Of a DNA stretch of 64,000 nucleotides, positions 49,401 to 56,274 are shown piece after piece. Below the pieces are notes generated by a model. That model had not been told where the DNA came from, searched no databases, and was given only the letters and a program-made list of their open reading frames with translations. A program made the translations under genes and the position numbers. Numbering within the stretch: the first letter of the stretch is position 1; every line of letters begins with the position of its first letter. The stretch comes from Bolinopsis microptera (Eukaryota; Ctenophora; Tentaculata; Lobata; Bolinopsidae), in assembly GCF_026151205.1 (NCBI RefSeq), contig NC_087076.1:13501675-13565674 (forward strand), written 5' to 3'.

Positions 49401-49867
49401 GTGTGTCTGCACTTTCCTTCTCAAAGTCCCAGGATGGGTTAGAGATGGCCGAACTTGCGGTTGCTGGCCAGGGAGACGACGAGGGGATGTCAGTGCTGTA
49501 TGAGGGGGCACTTCTCACTGAAATACCAATCATTGGTTCAATCACCAACATATAATGAGATATTGCAATGGCACTAATGTGCCTGGCAGGCCACTACTGA
49601 CTACCAATTGCAATGGCACTGATGTGCCTGGCAGGCCACTACTGACTACCAATTGCAATGGGAACTTTTATTTTCACTGAAATTCGTAGTCGTACCAGAG
49701 TATTCAATTATTAGTACTACCGAAAAAGATTAGATGTCGTTCCCACAATGTGTTTCATATTTTCGTTACTGTAAGTGAAACGGGAAGTGCAAGGTAAATG
49801 TATTCATAGAATTTAAATTACCTGAGTACAAGCTGAATAGCAGTATCACAGGGACAAGCCTCGACAT
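25424..49867 (-). CDS. Acidic, Gln/Val-rich single-pass type I membrane protein (unrecognised)
   Basis: Seven exons on the minus strand: 49867-49822, 49517-49006, 28609-28460, 28070-27837, 27310-27200, 26915-26775, 25522-25424. All are GT..AG with continuous phase, about 430 residues. MSRLVPVILLFSLYS is a signal peptide. The ectodomain is low-complexity: DTQTDTQTD, repeated DTAEQPA blocks, QVQQDQVQQ and Glu-rich stretches. NPQIVVVP in exon 2 is echoed by QPQVVVVD in exon 3, which supports joining exons across the 20.4-kb intron 2. Exon 6 gives a transmembrane helix (VIAFIIIAMVAVVVIYVLYI) and stop-transfer ARKK. Exon 7 is a short charged tail. No known domain is seen. Intron 2 contains, on the other strand, the whole pentraxin-like array. 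The main risk is that exons 1-2 and 3-7 are separate genes. Confidence 0.75.
26345..26407 (-). CDS. Candidate alternative last exon of the membrane-protein gene
   Basis: Between exons 6 and 7 lies an acceptor (CCTTTCCAAG) followed, in the phase set by exon 6, by 20 codons and a TAA: VCKSIRDYRSPKSRPRYREL. Used instead of exon 7 it would swap the acidic cytoplasmic tail for an Arg/Ser/Tyr-rich one. Phase and stop fit exactly. Chance cannot be excluded for so short an exon. Confidence 0.4.
   Translation of the reverse strand: MCKSIRDYRSPKSRPRYREL
29341..29366. repeat. Poly-C run (26 nt)
   Basis: Homopolymer in intron 2 of the minus-strand membrane-protein gene. Confidence 0.95.
29376..30305. 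repeat. Interleaved inverted repeats (two miniature elements)
   Basis: Pair A: AGTTTACTACCGCCCTCATC near 29650 and its reverse complement near 30270, with AGCTGTG / CACAGCT and TA at the outer ends. Pair B: TAGACTGTCCCTCATCA near 29422 and its reverse complement near 30034, with CCAGCTC further out. B starts outside A and ends inside it. A third degenerate B-like copy lies near 29900. No coding content. Confidence 0.6.
30430..31011 (-). pseudogene. LINE reverse-transcriptase C-terminal fragment
   Basis: The minus strand gives KIAVYEAQIVSIIMYNCSSW, CHRKHLRTLLNIYWP and, after a small frame change near 30600, RWKLLGHILRS and GRVGAHRKN. These match the C-terminal part of the LINE at 40.8-44.0 kb in order but are clearly diverged. 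No RT core is present. It is a truncated, frameshifted relative in the same orientation. Confidence 0.7.
31380..31412. mobile_element. Degenerate single transposon end
   Basis: CATAATATGTGAACGCTCCC resembles the right end of the element at 5376-8285 (TAATATG ... TGTGAACGACCCC). A GC-rich poly-C region precedes it. No partner end was identified. Confidence 0.3.
31840..32341 (+). promoter_or_regulatory. Promoter region, pentraxin-like copy 1
   Basis: It shares the block found before the other copies: AGTATCCGAGACA, then CTCACTCC, CCAATAAA, GTCACGTGACCTCCCAG (E-box 32019-32024) and GTTATTGGATCCCAGAT (inverted CCAAT). Unlike the others, about 100 bp is inserted just before the ATG, flanked by direct repeats of ACCCAGGAAAA. 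The E-box therefore lies about 320 bp upstream instead of about 190-200. Confidence 0.5.
32342..34101 (+). pseudogene. Pentraxin/LamG-like coiled-coil secreted protein, copy 1 (frameshifted)
   Basis: Exon 1 runs 32342-33805 and exon 2 33998-34101. Signal peptide, pentraxin-like domain, coiled coil and C-terminal block are all present. At about 32655-32662, however, one base is missing relative to copies 2-5 (GGTTCCCGTC against GGTTTCACGTC). This destroys the His of the H-x-C-x-x-W motif and shifts the frame. A frame resumes at 32653 and stays open to the end of exon 1. The exon 2 tail lacks 7 nt relative to copies 2, 4 and 5 and ends in CPETESIL. It is either a pseudogene or an assembly error at one base. 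Confidence 0.75.
34700..34936 (+). promoter_or_regulatory. Promoter region, pentraxin-like copy 2
   Basis: E-box GTCACGTGAC with core at 34733-34738, inverted CCAAT about 20 bp downstream (TTATTGGATCCC), then CCTCGGTTCTTAAA and an A/T-rich CTTTTTATTTTTTG about 65 bp before the ATG. The layout is conserved in all copies. Confidence 0.5.
34937..36876 (+). CDS. Pentraxin/LamG-like coiled-coil secreted protein, copy 2 (intact)
   Basis: Exon 1 34937-36614 and exon 2 36779-36876, 591 residues. The ATG chosen gives the signal peptide MFLPLVLLLVIGSFPATVEA; an in-frame ATG 18 codons upstream would bury it. Residues 21-215 or so form a concanavalin-type domain: FSVCTW, H107-V-C-W-L-W-S (one mismatch to the pentraxin signature H-x-C-x-[ST]-W), VYLNGEIIG, MCLGN and FGGDLFKLNLYSR. 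Residues of about 240-540 are heptads of the type SLTSTQNKLNNTEQELAET, dense in N-x-S/T sequons. A conserved KVRSKWDVLFSDRFF block and exon 2 (ITEPVIEHLKQQHEP ... CANPGN) end the protein. It is the longest copy. Binding partner is unknown; a secreted, multimeric lectin- or adhesion-like role is inference. Confidence 0.85.
37480..37730 (+). promoter_or_regulatory. Promoter region, pentraxin-like copy 3
   Basis: Same organisation as copy 2, with E-box core at 37532-37537 and inverted CCAAT at about 37556. The ATG is 194 bp from the E-box. Confidence 0.5.
37731..40024 (+). pseudogene. Pentraxin/LamG-like coiled-coil secreted protein, copy 3 (interrupted)
   Basis: Exon 1 starts at 37731 with signal peptide MLLPLALLLVIGLFPATVET. 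The pentraxin-like domain is complete (HVCWLWS, TMCLGN, FGGDLF). The coiled coil contains three near-identical 84-bp (28-residue, four-heptad) units between 38750 and 38952. The frame ends at TAG 38952-38954, where about 400 bp of unrelated DNA is inserted. Coiled-coil sequence resumes at 39353-39740 and exon 2 at 39921-40024, with the 7-nt-deleted tail (CPETENIL). If expressed it would be a truncated, roughly 407-residue protein without the C-terminal block. Confidence 0.75.
38953..39351. mobile_element. About 400-bp insertion in pentraxin-like copy 3
   Basis: In the other copies CAAGAATT(T/G)G runs on unbroken. Here GACAAGAAT is followed by about 400 bp of AT-rich DNA before AATTGGCAAGAGC, leaving AAT on both sides (possible 3-bp target duplication). 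There is no GT..AG pair at its edges, so it is not an intron. No inverted termini or ORF were recognised. Confidence 0.6.
40243..40815. mobile_element. Non-autonomous hAT-like DNA transposon
   Basis: 573 bp with 16-bp terminal inverted repeats CAGGCACGTAGCCAGG and (reverse-complemented right end) CAGGGACGTAGCCAGG, one mismatch. The exact 8-bp target duplication ATTGAACA lies at 40235-40242 and 40816-40823. An 8-bp duplication and CAGGG..CGTAGCC ends are typical of hAT elements. The interior is GC-rich near 40620-40800 with several TCGCTTCGCTCGC motifs. No transposase ORF. It sits in the 3' flank of pentraxin-like copy 3. Confidence 0.88.
40836..44040 (-). mobile_element. Nearly complete APE-type non-LTR retrotransposon (LINE)
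   Basis: A minus-strand element separating copies 3 and 4. The left limit is where copy 3's flank loses similarity to the other copies (after TACTATAAATACA). The right limit is where copy 4's promoter similarity resumes (ACCTGACCTCCCAG). No poly-A tail or clear target duplication is visible, and the roughly 420 bp of flank seen between other copies is missing, so insertion came with a deletion or later loss. Confidence 0.8.
40930..44035 (-). pseudogene. LINE endonuclease-reverse transcriptase ORF (one frameshift)
   Basis: The main frame at 44035-41429 encodes 868 residues. It has an AP-type endonuclease (ATFNVRGLS, LQETK, GDFNG, IDYILC, SSDHRLV) followed by a reverse transcriptase (LRPLTLCN, GLDMSSAFDTIS, NGGPQGDSVSG, AYSDDIDYL). 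The catalytic box is YSDD instead of the usual YADD. After a frame break near 41430 the tail continues at 41373-40930 (MYNSSCW, CHRNHLRKIMNVSWP, RWKMLGHILRS). No ORF1 upstream and no RNase H were noted. One frameshift probably inactivates it, although it is otherwise well preserved. The fragment at 30.4-31.0 kb is a relative. Confidence 0.88.
44041..44236 (+). promoter_or_regulatory. Truncated promoter, pentraxin-like copy 4
   Basis: Similarity to the other copies' promoters begins only at ACCTGACCTCCCAG. The E-box half upstream is replaced by LINE sequence, so the conserved CACGTG is lost, while the CCAAT and A/T-rich segments remain. Confidence 0.5.
44237..45799 (+). pseudogene. Pentraxin/LamG-like coiled-coil secreted protein, copy 4 (disabled)
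   Basis: Exon 1 starts at 44237 with the family signal peptide and a complete pentraxin-like domain. In the short coiled coil, 7 nt are missing near 45172 (AAAACCAAAGCT where others have an extra ACCCAGG), giving a stop at 45182-45184. The downstream coiled coil is readable in another frame, but a second lesion changes the conserved Trp codon to TAG at 45492-45494. The donor near 45504 and exon 2 (45702-45799, ending CANPGN) are kept. Two independent lesions and loss of the promoter E-box argue for a pseudogene. A truncated secreted domain of about 315 residues could still be made. Confidence 0.8.
46390..46615 (+). promoter_or_regulatory. Promoter region, pentraxin-like copy 5
   Basis: E-box core at 46423-46428, inverted CCAAT about 20 bp later and ATG 188 bp downstream of the E-box. 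The last 60 bp before the ATG differ from the other copies. Confidence 0.5.
46616..48291 (+). CDS. Pentraxin/LamG-like coiled-coil secreted protein, copy 5 (intact, most diverged)
   Basis: Exon 1 46616-47993 and exon 2 48194-48291, 491 residues. An in-frame ATG six codons upstream (46598) is the alternative start. Signal peptide MLLPLVLLLVIGSFPATVEA, then FSVCTW, HVCWLWSVSS, VYLNGEIIGS, TMCLGN and FGGDLFKLNLYSR as in copy 2. The stretch after the domain is diverged (ETTLAECTLGAIEASKQ). The coiled coil has fewer repeats than copy 2 but keeps the sequons, the KVRSKWDVLFSDRFF block and exon 2 (ITEPFIEHLKHYHEP ... CTNPGN). Intron 1 is also diverged. Likely function as for copy 2. Confidence 0.85.
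48292..49005. other. Flank between copy 5 and exon 2 of the membrane-protein gene
   Basis: The 3' flank of copy 5 retains diverged family similarity to about 48440, then unrelated sequence with a retrotransposon fragment (separate entry). No further pentraxin-like copy is visible. Confidence 0.45.
48540..48713 (+). pseudogene. Retrotransposon ORF1-like fragment
   Basis: An open stretch reading ARTILSKTKLLRHVEGFSSV, followed by YITLDRSAADK and ending AEPDT-stop. Text of the form LLR..E.F..VYI..DR(S/T)A is common in ORF1-type proteins and tails of animal non-LTR elements. No start codon and no flanking element. Confidence 0.4.
49563..49661. repeat. 45-bp tandem repeat, intron 1 of the membrane-protein gene
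   Basis: TTGCAATGGCACT ... GGCAGGCCACTACTGACTAC occurs twice plus a partial third copy (starts 49563, 49608, 49653). It lies 46 bp upstream (in transcript sense) of the exon 2 acceptor. Confidence 0.9.
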
Positions 49868-50440
49868 CTCCAACCTTCAATAAACCAAGTTAACAAAATA
49901 ATAACCCAAACATATTTAACCAAATCGACAAAAACACAGCCCAAAAAGCTTTCATACCAAACATTAACAAGCTATGCAAAGTCACTTTCGAGTCCAAAGA
50001 TATACGTTTTCTATTAGAACTCAAATTAACATTATATTAACAACCGGCTGGGCGGCTGGATTCAATTTTCATCTACCTAATTGAACCTAATTATTTGGCG
50101 GAATGCAGATATCAAATTCAAATGGATGGACATCAGCGCTCACGTAGTTGAAATATCCGAATAAATAAAGTCCGACATGGTCAAACAGTAAATTTAACTG
50201 ATGTAAGTTTGTCCCAACTGTGTAGATGAATTACCAGCTCCAATTAGAACAGAACAGGTGCCTTTAAACGCACACCTCTATAAGCGTACAATAACTACTA
50301 GCTCACACGTTGTTTTCATAAACAAAGGCTTGCAACATGTCATACATGTCAGAACAATTGGACCATTTACGTAGTTTTCACGCGAAGTGATATATAATAC
50401 AACTTGTTATAATTAGTAACGTTCACACTTTGCACTTTTT

Positions 50441-50523
50441 TACCTTGTCGGACTTTATTTAAACGGAAATTAAAATGAACGGAAGGGCCTCCGTTCAAAT
50501 AAAGTCGGATAACGGATAAGGTA
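50441..50523. mobile_element. Miniature foldback element (GTCGGACTTTATTT family)
   Basis: Left arm TACCTT-GTCGGACTTTATTT; right arm, reverse-complemented, TACCTT then ten extra bases then TCCGACTTTATTT. The roughly 80-bp palindrome is bounded by TA. A half copy (AAATAAAGTCCGACAT) lies at about 50164, and similar GTCCGAC motifs recur near 56040-56090. The outer TACCTT..TCGG resembles the ends of the element in NOG1 intron 4. Confidence 0.6.
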
Positions 50524-52544
50524 GTAAATATCACACTCTGTACTCGTGTTATTGGCATAACAAGTAGTGGTCTCGAGATCAAGACGCTGCAACGGATGGA
50601 GAATAGTACTATCAGATATACAGGCTGATACCTGTCAAATTATCCTATATATGCTTAAGCACTTGCGGTGACTTGACGTGACAAATGTTCTAATTCTCGA
50701 CCACTGTTCCGGCTATAGTATGATATACTTATTTAAATAAGCAAGACGCAAGCTTCAACCAATACCATTACCGGGTGATCACTTTCAGGAATATGAACTA
50801 AGGTTGCAGGTTCATAAATTCTGGTAACAACGTTCGTGAATGCGCAAGGAAAACAGAGCTCGGGAGGCATGCTGGAATAAAAATAACTACCTGCATCAGG
50901 CAAGGGGAACAATCACGATACGTTGGTAAAATAGAATACAGCATCTCCTTTTATGGTATAATCCAGTTCAAACAACAACGAATTTAACCAAGACATTTAT
51001 TCTATCGTGATGGTGAAGAATGGTATCTAATATTTCCCGTACGTGCAACAACTCTCGTCCACCATTCTGGGACCCGAGTATACTGGCTCTAGAACAGCTA
51101 GCTCTAGTACCTAATGTGTGATCCCATTAGTTTCAGTATCATGCTGCTTCGGCCGCTACTTTACTTTTTCGTAACACGTGGATGGAGTCGAAAACATCTT
51201 AGTATTTTGTGAGTGGAGTGCTTTCACATACCACAACACTATTGCCATACCTTCACAATAGTGTTGAAGTGCTGGCGGATCAGGAGATAGGTGGGCTCTA
51301 TAAAGAGTACTGCACAATCACTTATCACGTCAATCATATCACATATGGTGTTCCACCAATCACAGAAAGCAACATGTAGTGAAACTATCAAAGTGCTACA
51401 AAGACGCCAGCGGTGCAAGAACTTTAAAAGAAGTCCACGGGATCAGATAAATCATAAACTAAAATTGTCTTATATCAATATCATAAAAATAAAATTTATC
51501 CGATTAAATTAAAGAAGTTTAAGATCTAAGAGATAAATTATTAATTAATCCCAAGTTCCCAGAGACACTGAAACATGGAAGGGTGGAACTGGAAGTCGTT
51601 CAGCAGTTTCCGTGCGCTAATTTGATGCTGACGTTGCTCTTATAATATTACTTATTTGTAAACAGCTTAATGCATTAACTCAGTAAGAAAACAGGTAAAG
51701 ATACGCTAAAGGCCGGTCAGTATTATAATATTAAATGGTTTTTACGTAGTAAAGTAGTAATGCTACGTGGTAATAAATCGTTTGCGTTTCAACTAAAAAT
51801 TCAATATTAGATGCTTTAACTCGAAAATTGAAGGGATGGTCACTTGGACTTGGGACGGCGGCTTTGCATACATACTCCCAGTCAGATGGAAGTACGAACA
51901 TCACTAATAGATCGAGGAGTTTCAAGGGCTGTGAATTTAACATTTGACATGAGATTATTTAAGTTTCATTACTTTTAACGAATCTCGATTCGTTCAATGG
52001 TAAAGCATTTAACCATTGCAAACGAATTATTGTTATTATTTACCAGTCAACCTGATGGAACGTAAATGGCCTCATGATTGTACCTCCAAACCATTAATGA
52101 ATCATATCGGTATTAAAACTAATACGAGATAATCAGACAAATGAATAGCAGGGCCTGGGATCACGTCCACCAAGTCAGATCATTTAAACCATTGCAGAAA
52201 TAGCAACATGAACAATCATTTCAAAATGGACACAAATTAAAGGAATATCGAACCTAAAACTATCAAATACAATTTAATACAATATGCTTTTATACAAATA
52301 TTAATAAATGCAATTCCTGCATTGCCAAGTAAAGTGTTATTTTAGGTTGCCAGAGTGTAAGTGGGTCAGAGTGTAAGTGTACTACAACTCTGAACCTGAA
52401 ACTCCCCTGATTTGAGTGACTGCACTGCAGGTAAAAACTAAAAGTTTGTACAATGTATAACAAGTTACCGCAGGTGGGTATGGGTAAATCGAAGAAGTAA
52501 ATTAAATAGTGTGATCTCATCACATTTAATGTCACCCTACCCAG

Positions 52545-52628
52545 TTACTCTTCTCCCATTGGCTCCCACACTCACGTGGGCCACATTGCGGGACTCTCAT
52601 TGGTTGGTGAGTGTCACGTGACCATGGC
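52545..52628. promoter_or_regulatory. CCAAT / E-box cluster
   Basis: Two ATTGG (inverted CCAAT) and two CACGTG sites are arranged as CACTCACGTGGG and GTGAGTGTCACGTGACC, partly inverted with respect to each other. The second E-box context (GTCACGTGACC) is identical to that in the pentraxin-like promoters. No adjacent transcript is identified, so function is uncertain. Confidence 0.3.
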
Positions 52629-53671
52629 GACGCGTATGTTAATGTACTGGACACATTGCCCCATGAGATGTATCCTCCTGCCGTGTACAATAGTCGACAC
52701 TACATGTGCTATCGTGGGACTATGGTACGACTAGGCTTCTGGTACGGACAATGCAGTAAAATGCGATAATATTTGATGGCACAAGGCCAAGATCAAGAAA
52801 ATCGCAGATAAACGTTTGATTATAGCTGAAATGATATGCATTAATTGTGATCAGTAAGTTTGTTGCCCCATTGCATGTGCACTGCGCGGCCACTTCACAG
52901 CACAGCGAATAACCACGAACAAAAATTAGGTATTGCAACGTGAGACAATGAGTTTGTATACAGTTACAAATGTATATCGAAATCACGAACAAAATATTGC
53001 AGAGTTTAATAAATTAAAATTGACGTTTAAATTGAGACATGCTGATGTATATAATTGAGTACATTATATGAGTATGACTATGAGCATCCTCATAGGGTCA
53101 CATTCACAAACTCATGACCCAGGATCACATGAAAGTTTTAAACATGTGTTTTATCGTATCACTTTCAATGTATTACCATCTTAAAAATAATTTAATAATA
53201 AACCGACCGTAATATTAACTCAATAATCAATCGATCGTGTTTACTTAGGTATAGTTATTGTCCTAATTGAACTACATAACAAGGGAGTTACAGATGTAAA
53301 TCTGCAAAACATGATTAGAGAAACCCGAGAGTATGAATAGTGAATGGCACTGCTACTAATTATACATATGCAGTTGTATAAAGTCACTACAAAAATTATT
53401 ACTACATATATAGGTGTAGGTTATGATTGGCAAAGAAAGATTTTAAAAAAACTTAACCTTGCAGTTGAAGGGATCAGCGACCGACGGCCGGATATTCATA
53501 TTTGCGTTCATATCATTCATTTCATCATATTGATCATTAAAGCTTTAAAGGTAGCACTGACATGAATTGTATCCATTTCACCCTATATTTTCGGTAGCCT
53601 GCTAAGTAAATAAATATAAAGAAATGTATCGTCAATAATCATGTCAGATATTTTGGTCTTAGAATGGGAGC

Positions 53672-53728
53672 ACAACGCTGGTAGAACGCCGGTAGAACGC
53701 CGGTAGAGCGCCGGTAGAGCGCCGGTCT
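53672..53728. repeat. 11-bp tandem repeat
   Basis: Five units of CGCCGGTAGAR just downstream of macro gene A's stop (in its transcript sense). Confidence 0.8.
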
Positions 53729-53815
53729 AACCATAGTATTGCCTTCGAGCTGTTTTAACTGTGTTTTGTTTTATCTTGCGTTGTCATAACTTCTCTTCTG
53801 ATCAGTATTTTCCAG

Positions 53816-55484
53816 TCACTTCAGTACCGGAAAATATTTGTGAAGGTATTTATCATAAACGTCCTTATCCTCGTTTTCAAAACGACACAGAATTATGATA
53901 TCCACGTCATTTTTCTTTTCTCTATCTTCTAACCAAGCTCTTATAGATCCCAACGCAACCCTGAAATATACGTTGTTAAGCTGAGAGAAAAATTATGGAG
54001 ACTGTTTATCATCTCATGACAATCAAATAAAATGATAGCCGAGATAATATAATATAAATATATACTATATAGATATAATAATATAAATGGCTTCTGGATT
54101 TGGATTTCGGGTTCTTTGGCCCATTTATATTACATTCGACGGTAAAAATTGCTTTGATTTATGCTTTGATTAACAATAAAAGTTTAAGTTAACAACAAAA
54201 CTAATTAATATTTATATACTACAGTAAGTGGCTTATAATTGTGGCACTTACTCAGCGGCAGCTTTCTTTGATATTCTAAGAGTCTGAGAGCCCAGAGCAG
54301 GAAATGCGATAGATTTATATCCCTTCTCACGTAGGTGATCAAGACAGTTAACATAACATGACCTCAATATAAACTGTGCTTCTTTAGCCTTGAATGTGGT
54401 CGGTATAACTACATGAAGCACATGTTCGGCGGGGAGGTCGTATCCTCCTGTTTCAATCACGTCTGCGTCCTGGTTATAGAATTACGATTTGTTTGAATGA
54501 TAGATTATCTGACTATCCTGCTATGACAGTTGTTGATTGTGGGAAGGAACAATTAGCTTCCAACTAAAGACTGTACAATCACGGCAAACGTTAAAAGCCT
54601 ACTGAATTAGTATAGATAGTATAGATGATACATTTATAATCTATATGGCATTAAACTAAGATATCAATAAGCACAGAATTAAGGATGCCTATCTGAAGCT
54701 TATATTTTTATACGATTGCCAACCTCACAAGGACCGTGTTTCTTAGATTCTGTTTTAGCTTCCTTTATTATTCCTTCCCCCGCTAACTTTGCAACGAGTC
54801 CTTGTTCTGGGATATAGATTACAAATTGATAAGCTGCTTACTAAATCAGTATGCATTTTCTAATTGTAATGCTATAAAGGGTCTCAAAAAGAAGGTTGGC
54901 TTTTCAATTTACCCTCAAATATACTGTCCTTTTAATATCGATTCGAAATTAATATAAAATTGAATATGTTTGTGACATTTAAAAACCAAGGCTCACCTTG
55001 CATACTGATTTTCTTGTTTGCAGATATAACGACAGCTTCACATTCAAGATCTGTAACACTTCCATCGTAAATGAAAATCTTTTTGTTGATTTTCTTATCC
55101 ACGGGATACTCCCTCTTCTCAAATACAGGAATATCTCCTAGATATCATACGTAAACATACCGCCCAATCAACCCAAATACAGGAATATCTCCTAGAAATC
55201 ATACGTAAACATACCGCCCAATCAACCCAAATTGAACTAAAAATGACATTAGTTTCAGACTTTTGTCCATTAATACTAAATATCAAAATTTTCCCGGCAT
55301 AAAAGGGTCACAAATACAAATATAAACTGGTTTTGCAGATATTATAACAATATCAAACTCAAAGCCTAGCACCTGCAGCAGCAAAGTGCACCCAATGCAT
55401 TATATCAGTGTTACAATTCGGACACACTGTCTCTACCGCCCTGCGTCCTTTGGAATCTCCCCTCTTCCCTTCATCATTTGACAT
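53816..55484 (-). CDS. Macro-domain protein A with N-terminal Cys/His module
   Basis: Five exons: 55484-55373, 55137-54997, 54800-54724, 54469-54252, 53960-53816, continuous phase, about 230 residues. MSNDEG is chosen as start by alignment with gene B; an in-frame ATG lies four codons upstream. Residues near 20-35 carry C-P-N-C-x5-H-W-V-H, a possible zinc site. Next comes a macro fold most like the GDAP2 type: INKKIFIYDGSVTDLECEAV, VISANKKI, GYDLPAEHVLHVVIPT, the helix ending CLDHLREKGYKSIAFPALG, and a C-terminal ILCRFENED...YFPV segment. The canonical Gly-rich phosphate loop is absent. Macro domains bind or hydrolyse ADP-ribose; catalytic activity here is doubtful. Its paralogue B follows upstream on the same strand. 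Confidence 0.82.
55121..55228 (-). repeat. 54-bp tandem duplication over a splice acceptor of macro gene A
   Basis: Two adjacent copies (55121-55174 and 55175-55228; on the + strand AAATACAGGAATATCTCCTA, then GATATC..., ending CAACCC). In transcript sense each includes the acceptor CTAG and the first 16 exon bases. The phase-correct exon begins at 55137 after the second copy. Use of the first acceptor would add 54 nt, which keeps the frame; that insert carries no stop only if translated in the exon's phase, and I did not confirm its coding quality. Confidence 0.85.
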
Positions 55485-56274
55485 CGTGTGCTTCATAGGA
55501 AATTCAGTGACAATTAGGTTGGGACGCAAAATGAGACTCATGAATAAAACTTTGTATGGCAGGTAGAAAACCCTGTGAAAATACGTTTATGGATGATAAG
55601 TGTGTTCTTATTTGAAAATGGACACCAACCACTTTCATATTAGATTTAGAATAATTAGATAAACTTCATGCGTATTTAATAAGCCGCAGGTTCACAATTG
55701 TTAACAATATGTCGATTTTATAGATCTCTATATTTGTAATAGTAAAATTATAATATATCTAGTTTATGTTTGTTATATAAGAAAAATGACAAAAAGAAAA
55801 ACTGCATTGGTGCAATTACAGAAGGCCAAAATGCCGTCCAGTCCACATATAAAACTGTCGTTATTGACTAGTGACTAGTAGTAGTAGTGACTAGCTTTAT
55901 CAGATTTGGATGCTTCATATCATATCAGTGGTTTGTTGCATGAAAATGATATATTTTTCATCAATACTTTATTTTTCTTCTTACAGTATTACATTATCGG
56001 AATTCATTTGGGCAGACATTATGTGGAGTGTGGACAGACATTTTGTCGGACATAAATATTAAATATGGACGCAAAATTGGCCACGTAATGTCCGACCTGA
56101 TAAAGTCCGATAAAATAAGTCCTCCCTTTCGTAGATCCTACTTCTTCTTCTTTTTATTCGTCGTAGTCTTCTTTAATTGCGTTACCTTGAACAGTGACAT
56201 TAGGGGAATACGCTGATGTGAATCTAAAACTTAAAATGATAGATTTATTTCAAGAGAAGACATGGTAAAATGTT
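55485..56274. other. Spacer between macro genes A and B
   Basis: About 0.8 kb. It contains a cluster of inverted GTCGGACAT / ATGTCCGAC motifs at about 56025-56110, related to those in the foldback element at 50.4 kb. No gene is seen. Confidence 0.45.

Larger units (their letters stand above)
49868..53815. other. Spacer between the membrane-protein gene and macro gene A
   Basis: About 3.9 kb of AT-rich DNA with no supported gene. It contains a foldback element at 50441-50523, a CCAAT/E-box cluster near 52560-52625 and an 11-bp tandem repeat at 53672-53728. The promoter of the minus-strand membrane-protein gene should lie at its left end. Confidence 0.45.

Noticed and set aside
48933..49442. 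169-codon plus-strand frame
   Set aside because: It is antisense to exon 2 of the minus-strand membrane-protein gene, whose frame has splice signals, phase continuity and a signal peptide upstream.
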